From assembly GCF_043290135.1 (NCBI RefSeq), contig NC_134710.1:281727776-281791775 (forward strand): DNA of 64,000 nucleotides. The letters are read 5' to 3'. The notes beneath the pieces are model-generated. The model saw only the letters and a list, made by a program, of their open reading frames with translations, did not search any database and was not told the origin of the DNA. Position numbers and translations under genes: made by a program. The stretch comes from Rhipicephalus microplus. Its lineage: Eukaryota > Arthropoda > Arachnida > Ixodida > Ixodidae. Below, in pieces: positions 36,072 through 48,400 of this stretch (within the stretch, counting starts at the first letter, position 1; the number at the start of each line of letters is the position of its first letter).

Positions 36072-36930
36072 AATTTATAAAACTAATACAATTAGCTACT
36101 TAATAATTAGTCCGAACAGTTGATAAACTCAGAAGAAAATATATAGGAAGGGTCAAGTGGTAATGACAATGCCTACACGCTTGCTTTGTAAGCTGCATAT
36201 TCTCTAAGCCCCCCGTCATTAGAAAAAAAAAAATCAAATGAACTTGCTGTAGGCCAAATTTTTATAAATAATACTCACGAAAAATCATACAAATTGGCTA
36301 GCAACGCCACGTACCCCGGGAAGTGGCTATAGTGCGCGTCACCTGTGACTTGCCATGGAATTCGGCACTCATGAGGCACTCTCTCCCCCTGAGCTGCAAT
36401 TCGGAAGTAAGTTCTCGTCCTAAGTGCGTCACCAGAAAAGACCCATGCGTTCTTCTATTCGAGAATAACGAATAATGCCCAGAAGAAAAAAAAAAGAAAT
36501 CTACTCAAGGGTATGCACCTGAGGATGTTGAACTATACGCGGAGGTCGTGAGCGCTATATAGGGGGTTGCCGACGCATGCATTATGCATGAGCAACCTCA
36601 ATAATCTGCCCTGGGCGTTGTGGGTGAAAAAGGGAACATAATCGCGACTAAATAAAAAAAGATACGCATTGCGATATTATCCTCCGACTGACGCCATCCT
36701 ACGTATTTACTATTCGGCTGCGCCCCTTGACGTAAACAGGATGCGCAGACAAACCAGCACCGTACAGGGCAAGAGAGAAAGTGAAAATTATTAATGACAA
36801 AATGTAGTTGCTGTTGACCTTAAAGGCACGCCGTAGTGAGAGAGAATGCTACGGCGAGAAAGAAATAAAGAAATCAGAGAAAAAAGAAGTTTCACTTTGC
36901 GGGACGTGGGCGGCCTATTTGCTGAGACTT
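36072..36930. other. DNA upstream of the NRF-6-like gene, nothing recognised
   Basis: There is no long frame and no SINE body. A few A/G-rich tracts are present (36480-36500, 36860-36890). Confidence 0.45.
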
Positions 36931-36996
36931 TACGTCACGGAGCGGAATTGATGCGATAAAAGCCTTGCGTCCTACGAAGCATACAGCTATTTCACT
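36931..36996 (+). promoter_or_regulatory. Possible core promoter of the NRF-6-like gene
   Basis: A CRE-like TACGTCA at 36931 is followed by a TATA-like GATAAAAG at 36955-36962 and an initiator-like TTCACTC at about 36991. That is 37-39 bases downstream, close to the normal spacing. It lies about 430 bases before the first coding ATG. This is based on position and short consensus only, and an upstream non-coding exon is equally possible. Confidence 0.25.
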
Positions 36997-37426
36997 CTGC
37001 TACATGTCACTATGTTCCGTTGTGTGCCAGGCGAGGAGAAAAAATTAAGAAAGCCACGGCGGCCTTGCCCGAACTAGAAGAAGCAAATCATTGTTGTTGC
37101 AGGTGCATAATACGCCCTGCGGTGAGCTTGTGCCACAGGTCACGTGGCTAGTCGAGTCGACAACAAGGAGTGAGCCGGTTGAGGCAACGCACTCGAGTCT
37201 GTGACTTTGACTCTGAATGACCGGTGGACAACAAACGACGACCTGCACCTGGTTCCCCCTCTCGTTGCAAAGTAGTGACGGCATACCCCTGGGCAACTTG
37301 CCCTAGTTTATCACATTTATGTAATTCACTAAGTTATATACCGTTATATACTGTTTAACAACGGGCTCAATTGAATAACGCCTTCGCGAGCATCGGGGCA
37401 AGCACAGCGCAAAGAAAGAAAATTGT

Positions 37427-37718
37427 ATGCTCAGGATGGTCCCTTCACTGTCACCGTCGATTATCCGCATCGTGGTCTTACTGTGCCTGGCACTTTCTTG
37501 TACTGCTTTCAATACAACCGAAAGTGATGACCATACAAAAGTGAAAGCCGCCACGCCAAGCATTGAGGATTCCTTGCGAGGACTCATGAAGACCATCCTT
37601 GATCCTTCTAACCCGCTGGCCCAGAAAGTCCTCACGGCAGACTTGTCGTTCCCATGCAGCCTGGGCCTCTTGAGGCTGGTACGGGGCCTGAAGAACCTGG
37701 AACCATGGGCACTCAGAA
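37427..37718 (+). CDS. NRF-6-like gene exon 1 (signal peptide and start of NRF domain)
   Basis: Residues 1-97 are encoded, ending one base into codon 98 at the donor GTAAGT (37719). The N-terminus has a basic start and a hydrophobic core (IIRIVVLLCLALSC) typical of a signal peptide, then an N-glycosylation site NTT. The first NRF-domain cysteine is in FPCSLG, followed by 'LKNLEPWALR', a strongly conserved NRF word. Two ATGs compete. The first (37427) has a poor context (T at -3). The second, at codon 4 (37436), has A at -3 and G at +4 and is the better initiator. Either leaves the signal peptide intact. Confidence 0.93.
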
Positions 37719-40700
37719 GTAAGTCATACCTTTTTTTTAGCAACTGTTCATCTTAATCTCCGCATCACTTAGTCGACACTATACGGCCCGAAATTACACA
37801 AAAAGTACTTTTAGCAGAATTGCTCGTAAAAGCTGATCTCAGCCAATTGTGATGATGAACATGTTACCAGCCATGACTATATTTAAATAGCGAATAGAAT
37901 GAATAGAATGAAACTAATTGTGGTTTCGACTGCAAAAGCTTTTCAGTAACTTTCTCCCTTTGCGAGAAGGCAGCACTTTCATGACCTAATGAGCAATGCA
38001 CTGATTTTGTACATATTCATTAAAATGCTGTCTGGCTTCATTACTGATTTACAAGTTTATCAGCTGAGTACTAATGTTGTGGATTGGAGACGGTTCTGTC
38101 TTCACTTATCTCTACTCGCGGAACCTTTCAGATACAGTGTGTGCATGCGCGTGTATATGTGTGTGTGCGTGCATGCGCCCAGTAAAAACAGTTGACCAAA
38201 AACGCGTCGCGGTGGCCGTGGGATTTGTGCTTTTGTTTACCATATTTTAAATGCGTATGCTATTCGGCGCCGTCTCAACGAACAAACTGTGCGTCCATCC
38301 GTCCGTCTGTTTGACTTTCATATAGCACTAAATATATTTGTGGGGGTTTCATGTCCTAAAGCCATGGCACGAGAGACGCTGTAGTGGAAGGCTACGGAAA
38401 TTCAGACTTCCTGTGGATCTTCAACTTGCTCGTAACAAAGGCACAAAGCTGTTTCGGTTCCATCTAAAACGCGGCCGTGATTTGAATCCGTGACTTTTGG
38501 GCCATAGTCGTGCGCCATAGCGCCTATAATCGACCGCGGCGGCTTCTCACAAAAGACAATCACCGCTACAAGGGCATGCTTGAATAAAAGTAAATAAGTT
38601 TTCTCTTTGGTGGTTGTGTTTCATCTGGCACCCTCACGCTCCGAAAGCGAGTGGCTTCAATATGGTGCCTCTCCCCCCCCCCCCCCCCCCGTAGTTCATC
38701 CCCGGTTGCAAAAGAAATTAACATAAGGGACTTACATGAATACGGCGTACCCACAGTGCAAAACAAATGCCGCAAGATTAAACTCTCTGCTAAGGTTTAG
38801 TTCAGGTTCGTTGAAGGGGCATAAATGCCCCCCACAGGGTAACATTTAAAGTCGGCAGGGGAAGCATACACATCGGGAAAAATCCAAACATCGCGAAATT
38901 GTGATGCGACACGCATTTCATTAGTTGCGCGATGCGCGTGCCACGAGATGGCGTATGGAACGCTGTTACAGACAGAGAAGCGAACGAGTGCTACACAGAC
39001 GATAAAATGGTGACTGTTGCTAGCGAGAATATAAAATATAAAAAAAATCATGCAGATTCCAGCAGAAAGCGGCATCCTGCTGAAACGGCCACCAGCCACA
39101 ATAAATCTCAACGCTTACGCATCGCTTGCTCCCATGAATTTTGGTGATGCTGAATTCACGCGACTTTTCATCGATGCTTGCTAGATGTTAAGCACAAGAC
39201 AAGCTAGTTCATAAACGATCAATGTGCATTCTCGTACTGCGTCTTAAACTGCGTTAGGTCATAGTTCAAGCTTTCAAACACAAACGAAAAATTCGCTAAC
39301 TTTGTCATTCACAATACCGTTGCTCTGATGACTTCCTAAACGGCAAATCTTGAGGCCTAAACTTTTTGGCAAAAATAGAAGAACGTAAACTTTTCAATTT
39401 GTGCACACTATAGCGACATCTTTTTCTATCAGATGGAAGTAAACTCAACAATACGAATAGTGCTCAGGGCAGGCTTTCAAAAATCATTATTATACGGCAA
39501 CTGACTGGAAATGAATTAAAAGTACACTTACTAGATCTGGTTGAAAATTGCGATGTTTGGCATTTGAGCTATATCCTTCGGCTTCGTTCACGTGTGGCCA
39601 TCGTTTTCTAGAAATGGAAGAGAAAGTTTTGCTGACAAAGGCCTCAAAAGTCAATAACACCCACACACACTGAAAAACAAAGCAAAGCCCTTTGATTGAT
39701 ATGTGGGGTTTAACGTCCCAAAATCACTATATGATTATGAGAGACGCCGTAGTGGAGGGCTCCGGAAATTTAGACCACCTGGGGTTCTTTAACGTGCACC
39801 CACATCTGAGCACACGGGCCTACATTTCCGCCTCCATCGGAAATGCAGCCGCCACAGCCGGGATTCGAACCCGCGCCCTGCGGGTCAGCAGCCGAGTACC
39901 TTAGCCACTAGACCACCGCGGCGGGGCAGCAAAGCCCTTTCTTGACCTCGAGATTTGAATTGAAAATATTAAGCTGAACCACCCAGCCCCACTTCAGTGG
40001 AAATCATACCTTTCGCTAGATCGGCCCGCTCCTTCTCTGGCCGTCGTCACCGATGCCGATAGCATTTTAGACAAGGCAATCACATCACACCATTAGTTGT
40101 GCCTTGTCCGCTCATACTCAACTGATATTGTCGCTTCGAGTCATTGCCTTTAATGAGCGAGCTCCCTCAGTCAGTCACGTACACAGTTTGCCTCCTTTTG
40201 GAACCCCTTGCAGAAAAAAAAGTACGGGCGTATATTTCAGAGCAATGTGTTCTGTGTCGATTTTGCCTGTCGTCATTTTTAGTCTATACTCGGCAGTTGG
40301 TTGTCGGAATATAACCGCCTATGTGCGTCACTGGCTTAGATCTGCCCAACAATATTTTTAAAATGTGCTTGAGAGAAGGACTGTCGCATAGAAAGGAATC
40401 CATTTGTATTTCAAGCACTTGAAAATAAAAATACTCGCCACAAGGTGTCACCCACTTCTTCCAGCATGCTCAACATTTACAAAAATATTCTCATGGACAC
40501 CACTTACAGCGAATATTCGCGTTGCGAAAGAACATCCTAGAACTGGCTCAGTAATGTAAAAAACTAGTGGACGTAAGTCAGACCAGGCTCTAGTAGGTGT
40601 CAAGATGGATATGTTTCGCCACGAAGGCAGATGACACCTAGCTGATAGCTCCATCATTCGGTTGTGAAATACTGACGAAGAAATCACTGTGACGCTTTTT

Positions 40701-43700
40701 ATATAAAGCCTTCGTCAAGCTTAAAGTCATAATATAGCGTCGCGACGTTGTTCTTCTCTATGTGCGGTGACGTCTACTGAGCGCACGCACGTACACATAT
40801 CAGTAATTAATAAAATATTGTGATTCCATAAGTTAGCCTTCTTTCGAATATCTGCTGCAGCATGATTGTGTAAAGATGTTCTCACCTATTTTTTCCTATT
40901 CTTTTCTACACCTCCCACGCGGCCAGTTATTGACGCAAGTGGCAAGTACCCGACGGGCTTCCTTCATGGCACAACGGTGGACCTTGGCTCGTTCGACGAG
41001 TGCGTGGCGACCGTGGAGCGAGACCAGCACGGATATGTTAAGACCAAGGCCCACTATTGCATGGTGCAGATACGCTTAATGATGGACGAAACAGCCGTGA
41101 AACACCTTGTGCAAGCGGCTGCCATAGCCCACAAGAGGGTGAACCTCTTCTTCCCTATTCGTATGAATCATAAATACAGGCGCATTTGGAGGCAAGCAAG
41201 CGTGTTTTGGAAAACCTCAAAGTTTTAAGATAGCAAGACTACGATAACAAGGCTTTCAGATATATCGGCGTTGCCCACACTGAAAGTCATTTTTAAAAGC
41301 AGAGGTGAATATCTAAAGACGTAGCGTAAGTGAGACAGGTGTTGGCGGCATGGGGCGGTCACGGTATTCAAGGCAAGAGCTTCCCTGATCAGGATGCCGC
41401 AATAATATTTCTTTGAAGGTCAGTGTCTTTTTTATATAATGCATTGCCCTGATTCAGTGAAATCATGTAGCTAATTGCAACCATCGAGCAGTAGCAGCTG
41501 GCGAACGATGGTACATGGTCAGAACTCACATAAGATGAAGAGTCATGATTTACTTGCTTTAACAACTGCAAAAAACTGAGGCATTGTCAAACTTCTTTAT
41601 TGTTTTAGAATTTATGAGTGGCGGAGATGACATAAAATTACATTCGACTGATGAACTTCTTGCTGTCCTTGAGGCTAGAGCTAATTGTCGTATAGATAAG
41701 CCATCAATGCGAACTCCTCAGGTTACGTTGTGTATCAGTGCCGTGCATGACATCATTTCTCGGGATACTGTATTCCATGTAGTCTTATTTTGAGAAGGTA
41801 ACGTTCTCGTTATGAATCACGCTGATATTTCTGATCATTTTTATTTTTACAAAGATTTTGGTCATGGCTGTCCATACTGTTTAATGAGCATTTAATAGAC
41901 GAGGCATCAGTAATCCGACTCATTCACAGGTGTCGAAGTTTCTCAGCTACTGGATTGACCCAGATGCTCCGGGGGCGAGATTGGGAATCTGCATTATTGA
42001 TCAATGCAGCGAGCAAGACATTGAAGCTATTGCGAAAACACGTAAGTAAAAATAGTCGTTCTTATTATTTTGTTGTTTTAATAGTTTCATTTCCCATGAT
42101 GCTTGCACGCAATAAAGCGCATTAAGTACATCGAAATATTTTGTTTGATCTAGCGATCAATACAGCTTTATTTATTCAATATATTTTGTTCAAGTTTACG
42201 AAGTACTCAACGGATCACCTAAAGGGCAATACATTATTGATTCAGAGAAGACGGGATAAGAAAACGGTGCCTTATTTCGCAAGAGTGTAGAAATAGTGCA
42301 CAGAATTTAATAAAGCTATCATTTGGACGGTGGCCTGCCTCATTGTCATCAAGGAAGGAAAAATTTTTCGTGGTTAAAATTAGGCAATATAGAAGGTTAC
42401 ATTCAGTAAAAAAATCGCTTCATACTATAAAACAACCGAGTGAAATAAAAAGGCCGTGTGACTTGCTATCAGATTATGTGAAATAAACTTACATTAGGAG
42501 TCTGCGAATTCGTAGTGGGCATGAAACCCGCGTAGATTTCTGCAGCGGTTCTCGACCTTTGGCGGCTCCCCGGCTTGCTGGAAGGCCGATATCCAGTAGG
42601 GGCTGCTCGACCTGACCAACGTAAACTGGCCATCACTGCTTGAGGCTGCATCACTGTAACTGTGTATTATACATAGTAATATACCTGGTAATCCCCATAA
42701 GACAAGCTCCAAGGTGTCTCTAGAATTGTAACATATGCACATACCCCACCACGTTGGTCTATTGGTTATGGTGTTGGACTGCTGACCCGAAGGTCACGGT
42801 ACCAAATCCCAGCTGCTGCGGCCGCATTTCCTATGGAGGCGGAAATGCTCCGAGCCCGTGTGCTTTGATTAGAGTGAAAGCTAAATCAACAGCTCCAAAT
42901 ACCAGGTGTGCAAACACGGCCACAATTATTAAGTCAGGATACTACACACACCTACTAAAAACTGAGGATGTACGCAACGGCGGGAAAGAAAGCACGAAAA
43001 CTTATCCGCGCATGCCCAAGCAACTTGCTAAATTATCAATCTGGCACGCGTGACGGTCTACGTGAAAATGACTAATACGGCATTTGATTTGCTTTTTATG
43101 AAAGCTAATTGACGATTGGCTCACGCATGCACTACCACTGTTACTCGGTCCTCGGCTGCTGATCCACAGGTGTCAGGATCAAATCCCGGCCTCGGTGGCT
43201 GCATTTTCGATGAAGGCGAAAATGCTATAGACCCGTGTGCTCAGATTTGGGTGCACGTTCAGGAACCCCAGGTGGTCAAAATTTCCCGAGCCCTCTACTA
43301 CGGCAACTCTCATAATCATATGATGATTTAGGGGCGTTAAACCTCACATATCAATCACTTATTATTGCAACAGCAATTTTATGGACGCTCTTGGCTGGAT
43401 TTTGCCGCTTACGTGGATGCCCACCATAATTCGCCGCACATGTATACGAACCTGTATATATGAAAACGCAAAAATGAAAACTAATCAACAAAAGATGTCT
43501 GCATGCAGAATCAAACGTCGGACTTCTCACTTGTGAGTACGTGACGTTAGCCATGCAGTGAGCCACGGAAGAGCACCTCCTTAAACTTTAAAACGGCAAG
43601 CTATTTATATCTACCACTTACCGCTGAAAATGTCAATCACGGGAGAATTATTGTGTTTTCATTATTACCAGCGAGATGGTGCAATGAGGGCGCGTCGCCA

Positions 43701-45387
43701 TATTGTCATGATGTGGAGAACGCGCAATCATGCGTTCGTTTTCCATGCGTATATTGCCCCGATGAGGGGGGGGGGGAGTTAACGCTCACGCGTGCGTGCG
43801 CTAATCTCGCGGTGGGAAGAATCCTGCGCCTGGTGCTTTCACCAGAACGGTTCTGTTGTAGGTACTGGGCACACAAAGGTCACTGCACTTGCTGCACAAC
43901 TTCCGTTTGCGAAAAGGTAACGCTTTTCAGGCATCGATGTAATAACTCGGACGCCTATTCGCGTTCATCTGTACCTGTAGTATGTTTCATGCGTCATTTG
44001 TGCTTGAGCAACGTGGGGTACGTCTTAATCAGCCGGCCGTTATTCACCTGACATTCCTGTTTGTAGTTAGGACATTCATTGCGTGGTCTTTGCGGCAAAG
44101 TTGTGACTTTTTATAGTTATACACCCTACACTTTCGATGGCATCAATGTCTCTTATTTTCATTAACATTGTGTCTAACAAAAAACCAGCCCTTATACTTC
44201 TTTTCTTTATTCGATAAATGTGCTTTTCTTTCTTGCCGTATACATATTTAGGTAGTCTGTGGGGTAGGTCTAGCTTAGGCTCGGTGTGTAAGTCCTCGAG
44301 CCATGTGGTGCGCCGCCTCATCTCTACTGTCTGCAGTATGTCACCTCGTTGACATGGCCTGATACTGTGTGCGCGAGGTTAGAATCGCGGAACGATGCTT
44401 TATACCTTGTTCTTTAGTATTCTCGGCATCCGACACTCGTGGCTGGATGATCGTTTCGATAAGGTGGACGGACTGTCACCCTGAACAGTGGCCAAGTGCG
44501 AAAAGCATGAAAAGTATTGATTGAAAAAGTAAAATCGTAGCTCCATATTGCACCTCTGTGTGTATATTTGTAACAAAATTTTTGAATTCATGTAGCAGTA
44601 ACCTTTTATTACCAGTCCCTGCAGATCAGGTGAAACGAACGACCACGATAGCGTTTGGACAGTACTTACCACTGTAATAACAGATCAACTATGAGAGCGT
44701 AAGAGGGTGTGCCAAACTGTTTTTGCAAGTGTAGTGCATATGGTGGCCGTACCATAAACCGAGCACCGTTTATGAATCCACCACGTGGGTAAGTATTGAC
44801 GGGCTCATAAACTTTTTCAAACCTTGCCGCACTGAGTTTATTTATTAATATCGTAACTCGATTTAACGAAGTGATAACTTCCTTAAATAAGAAGGTTTGT
44901 AAAGTGTAGAACAAGACTTTGTTCTTTCTTCGAAATTTCAAATAGTTATACAGGAACAACTGATGGCTCCGCGCGTGAAACGTCTGCGATGACAGCCCAG
45001 ACATGAAGCCTCACATGACTGGGTGTACAGGCGCAACAGTGTTTTCAGAAGCTACGTCAAGTTCCCGATATACACATGATAGCTGGCACATTCTTGCTGA
45101 AATACAAAAGGGACGCGTACCATCAATGAAATGAATTGTTCTGTTTTTCCTTATTCCTTCGTTCATGGTACGCGTCTTTCTTAGGGCGAAGCTCGTTATG
45201 GTCTAGCGCAGTCGTCCCTCTGGCATAGCCCGCACAGCATATCCACAGACAGGCAGACAGAGAGGCAGAAAACGGACGGATGGACTCTCCGCTCCACTCA
45301 TCATCATTCATTCCATGGATATGTCATGATTTGTGTGTGTGTGTGTGTGCGTGTCTGTGTGTGTGTGTGTGTGCGTGTGTGTGCGTG

Positions 45388-45436
<49 letters not shown>

Positions 45437-48400
45437 TTCAGTGAACGAATGCTGGAATTGTGTGAGTAGGCCGAGTAAGAAATTTGCGATGGGATGTTCT
45501 GTGTGCTGTGTCGAAGGAATCATGAAATAAAGAAACCCACCGCCGTATATTGTGGGAGAATTTACAGGGTCAACGCTTCATCTAGCGCCATTTGGCGCGT
45601 AAAGGTTTCACAGACTGTTAAGTTCGTTAGTCTGTCCAGCAGCGTGGCATAAAACTGTAGGTTGTCGAAAAAGCGCCTAGCTGTTTTACCGCAATGACTT
45701 AAGAGTACACATTCGAGGTATAGCTCATGTTAGTAAAAAAAATCAGCACTGAATCTCCACTCGTTTATTTTCTGAGAAACTTCATTAAATCGGGTTGAGT
45801 GCCTTGATTGCTTATCAAATTTTAGTCAATGACAACATCGCAGACTACAGGCACCTGCTGGAGAATAGAAGTTTGCTCGTGAGATATCAAAATTCGCAAA
45901 GGGGGCTTCGTTTGAAATAGTTTGAAATGTGCACCTCCAATTTCTATAGTAGTGAAACCTTGGCGACACGTAAGTGAGTGGCTATGAGGTAGTAAGTTGA
46001 TATTTACTAGCCTTCTTTGTTTACGAGTGCAGTAGTTAAAAAGTGAACTGTTAAAGTAATACTAGTGAGCAATACTGACTTTGTTGCGCTTTATTTTGCA
46101 GTGATAACAGACAGCCTAAACGTCACCGTGAGTGACTGCGTAAATGGCCAGCATCCACCAATGAGTTCAACACAAGCCGGAATAATGTAAGTTAACTCTC
46201 ATATTACTACTTTCATTTTTTGCTGTTACTTAGGAATGTTCAACACTATTTCACATGTTGCAGGCATTTTACCATAGGCCTGAAGTTGACAGTTAATTAA
46301 AAAGACTAATAAGTATTTACCAATGGGGCATAAAGAGTTTTGGAAATTGTCATGCATGGGGATAAAAAGCAATTTATTCTGTAAGTTTCTCGTATTATTT
46401 TCAGATGTCTTCTCGCATGCATTGGCGCAATGATGTTTCTAAGCTCCTGTTTTCACTTCTATCTTTGGCTCAGGGATCATCCAGCAGATGAAGGTAAGAA
46501 TATTAGTTTCTCTCATGGAGGGCACCTACTATCTCTACCAGTGCATTAAGACATACCGGACTTATTCCATAGCGTAATAATCCAAATATTTGGTGTGAAA
46601 GCAATTACATGCAAAATTTGGATACACATTATAAATACTAACGACTACTTTCATGATAATGTGGTGAATAGGTAAGTGGTGCCTGGGTATCACAGTACTT
46701 CACTGCCGAACTCTTGAGAACAACGTGGGCTTCGTAAATTAGACCTAATATCGATGTTTTCCGAAAATCAAGAATACAGTGAATGCGTCCAGCTTTTCTA
46801 AGCAGTGCCTCAGCTTCCCTCGATTCTGTCTACAAACTTCCGTGTGCAGTAAGTGTTCCATTACCCTTACACAAATGGTACACATTAGCTACCTCTTCAT
46901 AACTTTAAAGGTACCCGCAACTGGCCAGATTGGTGATTAGATTTCGGTGGGAAGGAAAATAGCGTGAATTATGGTGACTAGTGACAGCATACGTTTCGCG
47001 ATCGGAGTATAATTTACATTTTTGAAATCATGTTCAAAACTAACCAAAACCAGCATGTCACGCCCCTAGCGCAAGATATATGAAGCACAAATATAAAGTC
47101 CTAAGAACTGGGCTTGGGTTACTTTAAGCCCACCAGAGTATGAGCTTAAACTTCGAACATGTATGTTATTGTTCATTTTTGTTTCTTTTTATGTGGCTTA
47201 CAAAGTAAAAGAAGAGCATGAAAAGTGGCGTTGATTTCGTGGCCTCCACAGGGAAATAGGTGCAGTTGCGCATGCGGGCGGCGTATCCAGAGTACCTCGA
47301 TTTCCGAAACGTTGGGCGCGTTGGAAGAAGCACGCTATCTTGTGTATGCGATCGCTGCGGCACGAGATGTGCCGTTGACCTACTGCTCTGCGGAGAATTG
47401 CTGCCACTTTACGCATGCCGCTGGTGGTAGTGATGGCGCTCCGTCGGAAGCGTCGACGCTACCACTGTCGTCCGTCGAAGCGTGTCTGTGGCGCTACTTG
47501 ATAAAGGTCGAAATATTGCGCTCGAATGCGAGCCAAAATTCGTTCCTCTACTTCACTCAAGTAGTCGAACAATTACATATTGAAGCCATTAAAATGCGGC
47601 CCCACGTCAACTACTATGCGTGAATTGTGGATCACGTGTAAACGCGTCCTTTCGTTTTTGAAGACTAGGTTTAGGTCAGCTTGGCTAAAGTAAAAAAAGA
47701 ACATCCTGTGCGCGGCAAAAAGTACTTCTATGAGAAGTCCCGGAAAAGTGCTACAATTCTTGTAAAATAACTTAGCACGCTAGAAAGCAGAGATCGCGGG
47801 ACTGCAGGCTTGACAAGCACACCATTACGTGTGTACTTAGGGCTTCGCTTTTTATCACTGCTGGCGTTACACTGGCGTATAATCGCTATCGCATTCGCAT
47901 AGACTGCTTGCAGCACGTCTCTTTAAGACTGCATATTCACCGCAAAACGAAAAATTCTGATTGTAAATGTTCTGTGGTGTTTTTCGCGTTACCCTTCCGT
48001 AATTAGAAGCTCTGATTGGTAAGCGTTGTGTTGCCTTCAAGAAAACCGCTACCATAAATATTGGTGGTAGGTTCATTTAAGATTCGACAATGATCTAAAA
48101 TGGCATTTATACATCCAAAAGTGTAACCATATAACCGGCTCAGCCAAAACTCCTAAGGTATCCATCATAGCTTCTCCAACCGCTATTACAGATCTTGATC
48201 TAGGACTACTGGCTTGTTCCAACTTTCATTACTTTCCTGCTCAAGAAAGTGCACTGATCTGTTGTTCTGTTTCATTCAAACTATTTCGTGGTATCTCATC
48301 GCTTATCTTAGACTGCTCAGTTCAATTGTTCGTGTTCCACGTAGGATAAGTGGAGAGCGTGGACTTTTTGGTGCACCTGCCTTTTCATGGTCACTACGCA

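Noticed and set aside
40866..40926. ATG at 40866 as a gene start
   Set aside because: It lies in intron 1. The codons before 40927 are a polypyrimidine tract, and the NRF domain is continuous with exon 1 through splicing.
43653..44051. Cys-rich 132-codon frame as a secreted peptide
   Set aside because: It has no signal peptide-like start, crosses a G homopolymer and shows no regular cysteine pattern. It lies in a GC-rich intronic block.
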